Source: Clostridiales bacterium (GTDB taxonomy: Bacteria > Bacillota > Clostridia > TANB77 > CAG-508). Taken from it: a DNA stretch of 64,000 nt. This document shows, piece by piece, positions 25,106 to 32,600 of this stretch. Position numbers and translations under genes: made by a program. The notes beneath the pieces were generated by a model that saw nothing but the letters and a program-made list of their open reading frames with translations, was not told the DNA's origin and did no database searches. Within the stretch, counting starts at the first letter, position 1. Every line of letters starts with the position of its first letter. The stretch lies in contig SVGD01000002.1 in NCBI GenBank assembly GCA_015056485.1, positions 1 to 64,000 on the forward strand. Reading direction: 5' to 3'.

Positions 25106-25882
25106 TTATATAAATTTTTTTATTATTAACTCAAAAGAACTTTCATTTGATAAAACTACATCAAAATTTTCATTATATTTTTTTAAGTTTTTTTCTATAT
25201 TATAATCGAGAAAGCCTATTGTTAAAGTTTTATGTAGTTGTTCTTTATTTATCATTCTTATATCCTCTACAATGTCTCCAAATAATAAAACTTTATTACA
25301 TTCTTCTATTTCATTTCTTAATTCTTTGGGAATTCTACTATATTCTTTGTTTGAAGTAGACATTATTTTTTCTATAGATATACATGCCTTATTATTTTTA
25401 AATTCAAAAAAATTTGAAACTATTGTAATATTATCATATAAAATTTGTTCATTTTGTAAGAACTCTTTTATAATATTTCCAACTCCTGCAGACATTATAA
25501 CTACTGGAATACTATTTTGCTTCATTTTATATAAGAACTCTTTTGCGCCTTTTCGCAAATTAAGATTTGCTACTTTTGCTGTTTCTTTAACCACATCTTC
25601 TGTTGCATATTCGGAAATTAATGAAAAACTCTTTTCTGCCCATTCTTTCATAAGTTTTTGTTTTTCCTGTTTTGATAAATTATAATCTAATTCAATCGGT
25701 CTATAATATTGAAAATTTTTTGTTCTTTTCTCTAAACATTCTCCACCTAAAAAATTAGGTATAGTTCCTACGCTGGAATCACTATAACTCGTTGTAAGTG
25801 TTTTATCAAAATCTATTATTACAACATAGTCTTTAATGTTTTTTAATTTTTTTATTTTTTCTTTATTATTATAATATTCCAT
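25106..25882 (-). CDS. HAD phosphatase resembling eukaryotic pyrimidine 5'-nucleotidase (UMPH-1/cN-III)
   Basis: 258 residues. HAD motif I IIDFDKTLTTSYSDSSVG (nucleophile DFD), motif II in IPVVIMSAGVGNIIKEFL, motif III/IV in KVLLFGDIVEDIRM. The order SAGVGNIIKEFL, VSNFFEF and LLFGDIVEDIRM closely parallels cytosolic 5'-nucleotidase III. Predicted to dephosphorylate pyrimidine nucleotides or a related phosphate. Start ATG 25882 behind AAAGGAAGAAG. It is the first gene after a Mn2+ riboswitch and shares its transcript with the cation ATPase, an unusual partnership. Confidence 0.82.
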   Translation of the reverse strand: MEYYNNKEKIKKLKNIKDYVVIIDFDKTLTTSYSDSSVGTIPNFLGGECLEKRTKNFQYYRPIELDYNLSKQEKQKLMKEWAEKSFSLISEYATEDVVKETAKVANLNLRKGAKEFLYKMKQNSIPVVIMSAGVGNIIKEFLQNEQILYDNITIVSNFFEFKNNKACISIEKIMSTSNKEYSRIPKELRNEIEECNKVLLFGDIVEDIRMINKEQLHKTLTIGFLDYNIEKNLKKYNENFDVVLSNESSFELIIKKFI

Positions 25883-25902
25883 CTTCTTCCTTTAATACAA
25901 TT

Positions 25903-25947
25903 AAAGACTTTTAAAGAAACTAGCAAGTTAGTTTCTTTAAAAGTCTT
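25903..25947 (-). terminator. Riboswitch expression-platform hairpin
   Basis: Perfect stem of about 19 base pairs (25903-25921 with 25929-25947). Its 5' arm on the minus strand is the 3' strand of the aptamer (GACTTTT), so aptamer closure and this hairpin are mutually exclusive. The T tail is short (TCTTTAATTG). Confidence 0.75.
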
Positions 25948-26022
25948 GCTTACCATTTAAGGTTTACTAACCAGTTTTTAACGTTTTTGTTGATTAGTAA
26001 GTTTCAAGCTACTCCCTTTCAA
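25938..26022 (-). ncRNA. yybP-ykoY (Mn2+) riboswitch aptamer
   Basis: The minus strand reads AAAGGGAGTAGC at 26019-26008 and closes with GGTAAGCAAGACTTTT at about 25938-25953, the two conserved loop regions of the yybP-ykoY class (GGGAGUAGC and GCAAGACCUUU). Between them lie a stem ACTTACTAATC.. / GGTTAGTAAACC. Known members sense Mn2+ and switch on exporters. Downstream genes are a HAD phosphatase and a P-type ATPase. Confidence 0.85.
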
Positions 26023-26043
26023 AAATTATTTAATAATTTTGTA

Positions 26044-26222
26044 TATTTATTTTTTTATTGTATAGGAAAAATCGACTTTTATCTTGACCACATTTAAGAT
26101 TTTTCCGTATACAACAAGGTTAGGCTACCTTAGTCTGCCCGAGCTTTAGCTCGTGGCATGTATTTCGCACCTGCTTCAAAGGCTGACTAGGCGAAATGCC
26201 TTTCTTATATTATTCATTGTTT
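26044..26222 (-). ncRNA. Unidentified structured leader RNA upstream of the Mn2+ riboswitch
   Basis: Transcribed first from the promoter at 26232-26260. Two parts: 26108-26205, GC-rich for this genome, with hairpins AAGGT-AGCCTA-ACCTT, CGAGC-TAAA-GCTCG (inside GCC..GGC), and ATTTCGC able to pair with GCGAAAT; and 26052-26107, a hairpin TTGTATACGGAAAAATC / GATTTTTCCTATACAA. I do not recognise the class. It fills most of the 445-base gap 25883-26327 together with the riboswitch. Confidence 0.55.
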
Positions 26223-26231
26223 GCAATAAAT

Positions 26232-26260
26232 ATAATATATTTTTTTATTATTTTTGTCAA
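26232..26260 (-). promoter_or_regulatory. Promoter of the riboswitch/HAD/ATPase operon
   Basis: TTGACA (26255-26260), 17-base spacer, TATTAT (26232-26237); no TG extension. Confidence 0.75.
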
Positions 26261-26295
26261 GCTCATTTTAATGTTTTAGAATTTTTTCAAAAAAA

Positions 26296-26320
26296 CGTCT
26301 GTGTATTAATTCACAGACGC
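26296..26320 (-). terminator. Terminator of the 26328 gene
   Basis: GCGTCTGTG / CACAGACGT hairpin, seven-T tail on the minus strand. Confidence 0.9.
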
Positions 26321-26327
26321 ATTATTT

Positions 26328-26903
26328 TTATTGTTTATTTTCTTCTTTTTTCTTTTTTTTATTGACTACAACAATAATAACTACTATCATTGTTACAATT
26401 CCTATAAATAATATAAATCCAAATCCTAGTATTAAAAATATAGTTCCAACTATCATAAATACTGTTTTAGTCACATTTTCTGCCCCAATTTTATCAAATA
26501 AATCTGTATAAGTAATTTTATATGCTCCATATTCTTTTTCAACCTCAAAAGATACTGTGAATCCATTTGCTGTCCAGTTCTCTCCACTAGCTTCTATTTT
26601 TCCTTTAACTTTATATGTATTATCACTTATTTTTTCGATTTTCTTCACATCATATTCTATATCAATATATTTATACAAATATTCAACTATACCTTGGTAT
26701 AATTCTGTATTTGTACTATCAATAACATTGTATATGCTAGAACTACCTATATCAAGATAAAAAATAAAATCATCAACAGTATTTTCTACTTTATAATAAT
26801 CGTCATTAACACGAGCGACATCTGCATTCACATTTTTAGTAACTATAAATGATAACATAAACATTATTACAATTAAAATTAAAAATTTACAACTTTTTTT
26901 CAT
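26328..26903 (-). CDS. Secreted/membrane protein of unknown function
   Basis: 191 residues from ATG 26903 (MKKSCKFLILIVIMFMLSF; GGAGGAATAT upstream). N-terminal signal peptide ending near NVNA-DVARV, an extracellular domain of about 115 residues (contains DNTYKVKGKIEASGENWTAN), then one or two strongly hydrophobic segments (TVFMIVGTIFLILGFGFILF and GIVTMIVVIIVVV) and a Lys-rich cytoplasmic tail. No Cys for lipidation. Separate unit next to the sortase gene, so a surface role is plausible. Family not recognised. Confidence 0.72.
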   Translation of the reverse strand: MKKSCKFLILIVIMFMLSFIVTKNVNADVARVNDDYYKVENTVDDFIFYLDIGSSSIYNVIDSTNTELYQGIVEYLYKYIDIEYDVKKIEKISDNTYKVKGKIEASGENWTANGFTVSFEVEKEYGAYKITYTDLFDKIGAENVTKTVFMIVGTIFLILGFGFILFIGIVTMIVVIIVVVNKKKKKEENKQ

Positions 26904-27009
26904 ATATTCCTCCATCCTCTTCATTTGTATTATAATATATTTATTTACATTTTAATTTTAATATTTGTTTTTATATGTGTCAAGTTTTTATTTTATCAAC
27001 CGTTAAAAT

Positions 27010-27813
27010 TTATTTTTTTATTTTTCTTGCCACTACTGCAAATCGTCCATCTTCTTGTGAAAATTCACATGTTGAAAGTGTTAAAAGCTGGTCTCCATAT
27101 TTAGCTGTTGCTTCTATATTATATAAACTTGCTTTTTTACTTTCTTTAACATATTCATTAAATTCTTTTTCATTGTTTGCATTTATAAAATAATAATATC
27201 TGAATACATTTGTTTCTGATTTGTAATAAACTCTAGATAAAAATACAGCTATAATTTCGTACTCTGCATCTTCTTCATTTGTTGTAAATCTAATAGTTTT
27301 ATGTGTCTTATAATATTCTTCGTCTTTATATTTTAATAAATCAACAAACATTTCTTTACTTCCTCGATTATTATGTCCATATATCAATAAATTGCTACTT
27401 GGTATAGACCAATCATAATCTTTATCTAAAAACAAAGAACCATCTATAGAATATTCTTTTTTATAATTATGTGTCATATAAAAACTATTATCTGTTGTTT
27501 GTAATATTGGATAATTTATATTACTGTCTTCTATTTGCAACCATGCGACTATATCTGAATTATCTTTTTGTAATTCTTCTAATTTGAGCATTCTATCTGT
27601 TTTTACATTTTCTTGTATTTCTGAATTATCATTTGCAATTTGTTGAAATTCCTCATCGTTTTTTGCTGAATTTCTATTTGATAATCTTACTATTAATAAA
27701 ATTACAGCTACTATTAAAATTAAAATCAAAAATAGTCTAAAAATTTTAGCTTTCGATTTTATTTTAAATCTTCTTTTTCTTGATTTTGAATTACTATGTT
27801 TCCCTTTTGCCAT
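27010..27813 (-). CDS. srtB: Class B sortase
   Basis: 267 residues: a Lys/Arg-rich cytoplasmic head, one membrane anchor (IFRLFLILILIVAVILLIV, residues 24-42), then the sortase domain with NINYPILQTTDN, the catalytic His in LLIYGHNNRG, catalytic Cys in LLTLSTCEF and Arg in DGRFAVVARK. Cuts a C-terminal sorting motif and links the surface protein to peptidoglycan or pilin. The adjacent upstream gene encodes a protein ending in a DTPKTGS sorting-type motif, the likely substrate. About 75 bases with a weak hairpin separate the two. Confidence 0.93.
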   Translation of the reverse strand: MAKGKHSNSKSRKRRFKIKSKAKIFRLFLILILIVAVILLIVRLSNRNSAKNDEEFQQIANDNSEIQENVKTDRMLKLEELQKDNSDIVAWLQIEDSNINYPILQTTDNSFYMTHNYKKEYSIDGSLFLDKDYDWSIPSSNLLIYGHNNRGSKEMFVDLLKYKDEEYYKTHKTIRFTTNEEDAEYEIIAVFLSRVYYKSETNVFRYYYFINANNEKEFNEYVKESKKASLYNIEATAKYGDQLLTLSTCEFSQEDGRFAVVARKIKK

Positions 27814-27835
27814 AAAAATCCCCTATATAATATTT

Positions 27836-27863
27836 AGAGCAGAAATATAATTTCTGCTCCACT
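27836..27863 (-). terminator. Hairpin between surface protein and sortase genes
   Basis: GGAGCAGAAAT / ATTTCTGCTC stem; the tail (TAAATATT) is poor, so read-through into srtB is likely. Confidence 0.5.
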
Positions 27864-27887
27864 TTTATTTTATAAATTATTCTTTAA

Positions 27888-29231
27888 TTATTTTGTATAT
27901 TTTTTAACTAAAACTATTCCTGCTAAAGATATTGTAGCAATTATAGCACTTGCATAAAGAACAACATCAATTGAACCTGTTTTTGGTGTATCATCTTTTT
28001 CTTCTGCTTTTGGAGTTTCTACTACTGGTATTTTTTCAAATTGGGCATCTACAATTACTCCTAAATCTGGCATTGTAAATTTGTTATCTTTAACTTCAAC
28101 TTTGCTATCTGCAGCTGTAATTACTGTTAATGATTTTAATTTATATCCTTCGTTTGGTGTAACTGTTAATTCAACTGTTTGTCCTTGTACAGCTTTTTCT
28201 AATGAAGCTTTTAGTGTTCCATTTTCTGTTTTTTCTACTTTAATATCATGTTCTTCTCCTACATAGAATACTCCATTTTCTTCTACTGAAACTAATGAAT
28301 CATCCATATATTCTTCAACATCAGTATTGAAAGAACCTCCAGATATGAAGTTAGATACATTTTGGCTAACTACTGCATCATACCCTTCTCCTAATGCTTC
28401 AAAATTTCCTGCATTAATTTCTATTGCTACTTTTTCAGGTGCTGGATTTGTTTCAGGTGTTAATTCAACTAGTGCTGAAAGACCTTTTACATCTCCACCA
28501 TTTATAACAACATTTATTTCATTTTTTGTTGTATGTTGTGATATAGCAATACCTGCTCCTTCTACTGTAGAACCGCTTCCATTTGGAGCAACTTTTTCAT
28601 CACCATTTCCAATAATTGTTCCACCATTTACTTCTAAATTACCAGAACGCATTTCTATACCTGTTGTTCCTTCTATATGTCCTCCATTAACAATTAATGT
28701 ACCTAATTGTGGATGGAAAATAGCTGCTGCATTTTTTCCTATTATTTTTCCTCCATTAATTGTAATTTCAGTATTTATTCTATCTGGATTTCCATTTCCT
28801 GATATAGCAAAACTATCTGCTTCAAGTGTTCCTGACTCAACTACTAATACTGCTTTTGGTTCTGTAGTTCCAGATGCTTTAGTCATTTTTACACAAATAC
28901 GTCCTCCTGCTTTATTTGTAGCAGCAATTTTACCTGTACCAACTGAATCTTTTATTGTAAGTTCTCCCCCACGTAAAACTATAATTAATGAATCAGCTGT
29001 CATTAAATTTGAATCTGTAATAGTATGTCCATTTAAGTCTATTGTAACTTCTCTACCAATCTCTATTGATGAATCAAGTACAATATCTTTTTTTAATGTT
29101 ATAACCGAATCTGTTCCAGCAATTTCGTCTGCTAACTTAACCGCAGTATCTGCTTCTCCTGCTTGTACCATTGTTGGTATTGCAAATAATGCAATTAATG
29201 CAACAATTGTTAATGTTAAAAGTTTTTTTAT
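27888..29231 (-). CDS. Cell-wall-anchored beta-helix surface protein, apparent AUA start
   Basis: The open frame contains a signal peptide (KKLLTLTIVALIALFAIP then TMVQA-GEAD), a long parallel beta-helix-like region (ITINGGKIIGKNAAAIF, LIVNGGHIEGT, LEVNGGTIIGN repeats, residues about 60-260), a beta-rich domain, and a C-terminal DTPKTGS motif, hydrophobic segment and KKYTK tail. The first codon of the signal peptide, where ATG is expected, is ATA at 29229-29231, 9 bases after GGG; the first ATG (29171) would remove the signal. So it is an AUA start, a start mutation, or an error. Likely sortase substrate; about 447 residues. Confidence 0.78.
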   Translation of the reverse strand: MKKLLTLTIVALIALFAIPTMVQAGEADTAVKLADEIAGTDSVITLKKDIVLDSSIEIGREVTIDLNGHTITDSNLMTADSLIIVLRGGELTIKDSVGTGKIAATNKAGGRICVKMTKASGTTEPKAVLVVESGTLEADSFAISGNGNPDRINTEITINGGKIIGKNAAAIFHPQLGTLIVNGGHIEGTTGIEMRSGNLEVNGGTIIGNGDEKVAPNGSGSTVEGAGIAISQHTTKNEINVVINGGDVKGLSALVELTPETNPAPEKVAIEINAGNFEALGEGYDAVVSQNVSNFISGGSFNTDVEEYMDDSLVSVEENGVFYVGEEHDIKVEKTENGTLKASLEKAVQGQTVELTVTPNEGYKLKSLTVITAADSKVEVKDNKFTMPDLGVIVDAQFEKIPVVETPKAEEKDDTPKTGSIDVVLYASAIIATISLAGIVLVKKYTK

Positions 29232-29429
29232 TGTATTTTACCCATTTCATTTGTACAATACTTTTTTATCTTTTGTATTGTAATACATTATTTTTATTAC
29301 ATACTTATCTTATATCTTTAAAATATTTAAGTCAATACTTTTTTTGTTTTTTTCCTTAGAAAAATCAGTGGAAATTTATAAGTTTTTTGTAGAATTTTGT
29401 AAATTAAATTTCAATTTTCTTAAAACAAA

Positions 29430-29472
29430 AAAATTGTAGGTAGCCGAAACTAATCAGCTACCTACTTTTTTT
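29430..29472. terminator. Bidirectional terminator beside the rpsC-like fragment
   Basis: GTAGGTAGC / GCTACCTAC hairpin with T runs on both sides. The rest of 29240-29499 is AT-rich promoter-like sequence. Confidence 0.75.
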
Positions 29473-29850
29473 GTTGCTCGAGCCGAAACAAAAACTATGC
29501 TAACAATTCTGTCGAGGTAATATGCACCTCTTAGTAATCCTTTGTATAGCAATTCTTATAAACTGCCTTACATTTCCATAAAAGGAACTGTACTTTGTGG
29601 TTTTTGCTTTAACTGTTGACCCTTCATCGTCTATTTTTTTTACCGTTGACTGTTCATCATTTGATTTTTTCACCATTGACTTATAGTATTCGGAAACCTC
29701 ATTTCGATTATAGTCATCAGCATACCAACGTGACTCCCAATTCTTTAAGACACTTATTCTCAAGCCAGTAGGATTAATTTTCTGTCCTATGATGATAAGC
29801 CTCCTTCTCATCAAACTATATAAGTATAATTGGCTAAAGCTCGAGCAACT
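29473..29850 (-). mobile_element. rpsC-fragment unit bounded by inverted GTTGCTCGAG repeats
   Basis: GTTGCTCGAG at 29473-29482 and CTCGAGCAAC at 29841-29850 flank a single small reading frame that starts like ribosomal protein S3. No transposase is present. The inverted ends could pair 5' and 3' in the transcript or mark a mobilised unit. Confidence 0.45.
29500..29790 (-). CDS. Chimeric small protein beginning like ribosomal protein S3
   Basis: Residues GQKINPTGLRISVLKNWESR and WYADD match the N-terminus of S3 (rpsC), but after about 30 residues the frame reads a Ser/Thr/Lys/Glu repeat (NDEQSTVKKIDDEGSTVKAK) and ends KRCILPRQNC, so it is not S3 (about 220 residues). AGGAGG at 29800-29805 is placed for a start at 29790, where S3 has ATG but here the codon is ATA; an in-frame ATG at 29814 precedes the ribosome site. 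It may be a translated S3 decoy, a recruited gene piece, or a pseudogene. Confidence 0.5.
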   Translation of the reverse strand: MGQKINPTGLRISVLKNWESRWYADDYNRNEVSEYYKSMVKKSNDEQSTVKKIDDEGSTVKAKTTKYSSFYGNVRQFIRIAIQRITKRCILPRQNC

Positions 29851-29937
29851 ATTACCAATTTATACTGTTTGTCAATTATACTATTTTTTTACATAAAATT
29901 CAATATTAAGTTTATATTCATACGTGATTCTATATTT

Positions 29938-30819
29938 TTAATTATTTTTTATAAATTTTATAATTTCTTCTGCTAATTCTTTTTCTTTGTTCGTATATCC
30001 ATGGTCTGTTTTTTCAATGTACGATATATCTAATTGAGCATTAGTAATTTTTGTTTTTAAAAACTCTATTAAATCTGTTAGTTTTTGTATAACTAAATCC
30101 TTTTCCCCCCATCTAATAAATAAAGGTGATTTTATATTATTTAATTCTTTAAAATCATAATCTTTTTCACTAAATTTTGCAAAATCTATATCTTTATTAT
30201 CTCTAAAATATCTTAAATATGATTTTACACTTATCGGGTGGTCAAATGCACCATTTGGCATTAAATCCATTTGTTTTCCTTCTTGTTCTTTACTCTCTGC
30301 CCAATTTAACATTTCATTATATTTATCCATTCCTAAATCATATTTTTGACAATCAACAATATCTACTAATGATAAAAGTATTATAGATTTAATATAATTT
30401 AACATTTCATAATTTTCATTTTTCATTCTATTATATGTATAAATTATTTTTGTACATCCTAAACTATGTCCTTGTAAATGGATTTTTTTATATCCTAGTT
30501 CAACTGCTTTGTCTATTGCACCTTTTATGTCATAATAGCTTTCTAAAACATCTTCATAAACAGAGCCACCATTTAATTCTTTTCTTCCATCTGTTTTTTT
30601 TGTATAACACATTAATTCTGTTCCTCTATTATTAAATGCAAAATATGCAATATCTGCATTATTTATATTTTTAGCTAATATATCTTCTCTTTTTTTAAAA
30701 CAATTACTTTGCATTCCATGTATTGATATTACAATTTCATCTGTTTTTACTTGTGGTGTATGAAGCAATCCAACTAACTCTACTTTATCTTCTAATTCAA
30801 AATAAATTTTTTCTATCAT
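29938..30819 (-). CDS. Alpha/beta hydrolase (DUF1749-like)
   Basis: 293 residues. Nucleophile elbow LQGHSLGCTK near residue 115, oxyanion strand VISIHGMQSNCFKKRE, acid in FIRWGEKDLVIQ and the catalytic His in KTDHGYTNKEK, giving a full Ser-Asp-His triad. Similar proteins act on ester or siderophore-like substrates, but substrate cannot be told from sequence. Cytoplasmic (no signal). Start ATG 30819 behind AAAGGAGGATAAT, with a promoter TTGAAT/TATAAT about 30850-30880. Confidence 0.83.
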   Translation of the reverse strand: MIEKIYFELEDKVELVGLLHTPQVKTDEIVISIHGMQSNCFKKREDILAKNINNADIAYFAFNNRGTELMCYTKKTDGRKELNGGSVYEDVLESYYDIKGAIDKAVELGYKKIHLQGHSLGCTKIIYTYNRMKNENYEMLNYIKSIILLSLVDIVDCQKYDLGMDKYNEMLNWAESKEQEGKQMDLMPNGAFDHPISVKSYLRYFRDNKDIDFAKFSEKDYDFKELNNIKSPLFIRWGEKDLVIQKLTDLIEFLKTKITNAQLDISYIEKTDHGYTNKEKELAEEIIKFIKNN

Positions 30820-30900
30820 ATTATCCTCCTTTATTCTAGCTTTATTATATAATTAATATTTTTTTAATTCAAGATTTTCATTATTATATACAAAAAACAA

Positions 30901-30945
30901 AATGTTGCGAAGAATAGTTCTCCACAACATTTTGTTTTTGATAAC
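30901..30945 (-). terminator. Terminator of the VWA-like pair
   Basis: AACAAAATGTTG / CAACATTTTGTT stem with a T tail, just past the stop at 30952. Confidence 0.85.
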
Positions 30946-30951
30946 ATATAG

Positions 30952-31548
30952 CTATGATATCGTAATGACACGAACATCATTAGCTTCTTTGAGTGTTTCT
31001 AATGCTAAATTTGCTTTTTCTGAAAGAGGTTTAGGAGAATATACTATAATTGTCATCTCTTTTGCCTCATCCAAAAGCTTAAGTTCACCTGTGTTGTGTT
31101 CAAGATCAGAACATAACCAAACTGTATCGTATTTCGCCTTTGCTGCTTCATTTATGGCTTTAAACACATTCGTATCTCCACCAAATTCTATTGATGTTAT
31201 ATCAATTTCATTTTTTGATACTTCTGTGTCAAAACTCCACAGCTCATTATTCTTAAAAAATTGAACATTTTCAGAATATACTGCATTTACAAACTCTTTC
31301 ATCGAACCCGATTTATCAATTAAAATGAGTTCCTTGCCTGCATTTTCCTTTTTCGCAGGAATAGGCGTATTCTGTCTTACAACCTGTTTTTCAATAATTT
31401 CTTCAATAATCTCAATTGTTGTATCCGGTTCAGCATACGTTATTTTGTTGCCATCCATAGTCTTTAAAAGAACCTGTGCACAAAATATTCCACATATCGT
31501 CAAAATGATAGTAACAATCAAGCCATTTTGCAATTTTTTATCTCTCAT
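30952..31548 (-). CDS. Membrane-anchored VWA-like protein with intact MIDAS
   Basis: 198 residues: one N-terminal membrane segment (GLIVTIILTICGIFCAQVLL), a Glu-rich linker, and a compact von Willebrand A-type domain. The MIDAS metal site DxSxS is LILIDKSGSMKEF near residue 90, with the Thr/Asp loops in FGGDTNVFKAI and WLCSDLEH. Probably binds a partner through a divalent metal outside the membrane. Second gene after its diverged paralogue (31571-32269), 22 bases apart, sharing promoter and terminator. Confidence 0.75.
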   Translation of the reverse strand: MRDKKLQNGLIVTIILTICGIFCAQVLLKTMDGNKITYAEPDTTIEIIEEIIEKQVVRQNTPIPAKKENAGKELILIDKSGSMKEFVNAVYSENVQFFKNNELWSFDTEVSKNEIDITSIEFGGDTNVFKAINEAAKAKYDTVWLCSDLEHNTGELKLLDEAKEMTIIVYSPKPLSEKANLALETLKEANDVRVITIS

Positions 31549-31570
31549 TTTGTTTCATTCCTTTCGCTAT

Positions 31571-32269
31571 TTAAAATTGCTCAATACTTATTACTGTTAT
31601 ATTGCCTTTTGTTTTTATTTCTTTTATCTCCTCTTGACTTAATTGCTGTGGAGTATACAGTATAACTTTACATTCCATTGGCAAAAGCTCAATATTTGTT
31701 AAATCAGAAAATAACCAAATCGTGTCAAATCCTAATTTATCAAAATTTACTTTTGAAAACTCTGTATCTTTATACTCTATATCAGAAATATTTAATGCAG
31801 TGTAATTTTCAAATTTGCTGTCCTTGATCAAAAATGTTGCATCTTGTCTTTGATTGAAAAACTCAACATTTTGGCCATAAAATTCTTTAATAAAATGTTC
31901 TAATTTCTTAGAATTTGTATCAATTACAATGGCCTGTTTTCCTTCTGGGGTAATTGGTAAAACAATTGATGGAGCATCAATTATTACCTCTTTTTCAATT
32001 GTGTTTACCCGAGTTATTACTTCAGGTGCTGGTTTGATAACTTTGTAATCATAAGTCGCAGGTTTAAAAGTAATTGCTGCAGCATGACCAATAAAGATAA
32101 ACATATTGATTAGCATCATTGTCCACAGAAATTTTGGGATAACAATTTTTTTAATATTAAGAATTTTTCTGTTAACAATTAAAAAAAGAAAAATAATTGC
32201 TACCTGCAAAATTACTGTTTTTATAAAACACTCTCCTGCATACATTTTAATGATGTCGTCTGATGTCAT
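31571..32269 (-). CDS. Membrane-anchored VWA-like protein with lost MIDAS
   Basis: 232 residues, two hydrophobic N-terminal segments (TVILQVAIIFLFLIVN, LWTMMLINMFIFIGHAA) and a C-terminal domain aligning with the next gene: AIVIDTNSKKLEHFIKEFYG against LILIDKSGSMKEFVNAVYS, and FDTIWLFSDLTN against YDTVWLCSDLEH. The DxSxS metal motif has become DTNSK, so metal binding is probably lost: a divergent pair with one active and one degenerate site. CGG at 32009-32011 (ITRVN) is a sense codon. Start ATG 32269 behind GAAAGGATG. Confidence 0.72.
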   Translation of the reverse strand: MTSDDIIKMYAGECFIKTVILQVAIIFLFLIVNRKILNIKKIVIPKFLWTMMLINMFIFIGHAAAITFKPATYDYKVIKPAPEVITRVNTIEKEVIIDAPSIVLPITPEGKQAIVIDTNSKKLEHFIKEFYGQNVEFFNQRQDATFLIKDSKFENYTALNISDIEYKDTEFSKVNFDKLGFDTIWLFSDLTNIELLPMECKVILYTPQQLSQEEIKEIKTKGNITVISIEQF

Positions 32270-32361
32270 TTTTTAACATCCTTTCTTCCAAAATTTTTTG
32301 TATTATATAGATATCAGCTAAAGCTGTAAAAAAGAAAATAATGTATTTTTGCCTGTTTAAA

Positions 32362-32390
32362 ATTATATCACATTTTACATAATATTTCAA
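32362..32390 (-). promoter_or_regulatory. Promoter of the VWA-like pair
   Basis: TTGAAA (32385-32390), 17-base spacer, TGA-TATAAT (32362-32367). The leader contains CAGC-TTTA-GCTG. Confidence 0.7.
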
Positions 32391-32420
32391 GTTTGGTTCA
32401 ATTTGTATATAATAATGAAA

Positions 32421-32482
32421 AAAAGATAAAACCATACCGTTAGGTGTGGTTTTATCTTTTTTGGTGGAGATGGAGGGAGTCG
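32421..32482 (-). repeat. Second copy of tmRNA 3' end and terminator
   Basis: 32462-32482 repeats the 21 bases at 32601-32621 (T-stem 3' strand, acceptor, CCA); 32424-32460 repeats the terminator but with the hairpin core in reverse-complement orientation relative to 32566-32600. The tmRNA body is absent here, so this is not a gene. Confidence 0.88.
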
Positions 32483-32556
32483 TCAAGCCGCGTCGGGAAA
32501 AAGGTCCACTGGACCTTTTTCTATTTCCTCCTTTTCGACTCCTCAATCTTTATTCA
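32483..32556 (-). mobile_element. Structured insert between two copies of the tmRNA 3' end
   Basis: On the minus strand: an inverted T-loop/T-stem copy (GAGGAGTCGAA), AAAAGGAGG, a perfect hairpin AAAAAGGTCC-AGT-GGACCTTTTT, then CCCGACGCGG, CTTGAC and the direct T-stem copy CGACTCC. GGAGTCG and CGACTCC pair. The core (AAAAGGAGG, GTCC..GGAC, CCGACGCG, CTTGA) is the same as at 13547-13660. Confidence 0.65.
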
Positions 32557-32600
32557 AAAAAACACAAAACCACACCTAACGGTATGGTTTTATCTTTTTT
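32557..32600 (-). terminator. tmRNA terminator
   Basis: AAAACCATACC / GGTGTGGTTTT hairpin directly after CCA, T run downstream. Confidence 0.85.

Noticed and set aside
28327-29283. Plus-strand ORF of 318 codons opposite the surface protein
   Set aside because: It is the shadow of the low-complexity beta-helix repeats on the minus strand; no ribosome site and odd composition.
32421-32482. Second tmRNA or a tRNA on the minus strand
   Set aside because: Only 21 bases of the 3' end and a terminator are duplicated.
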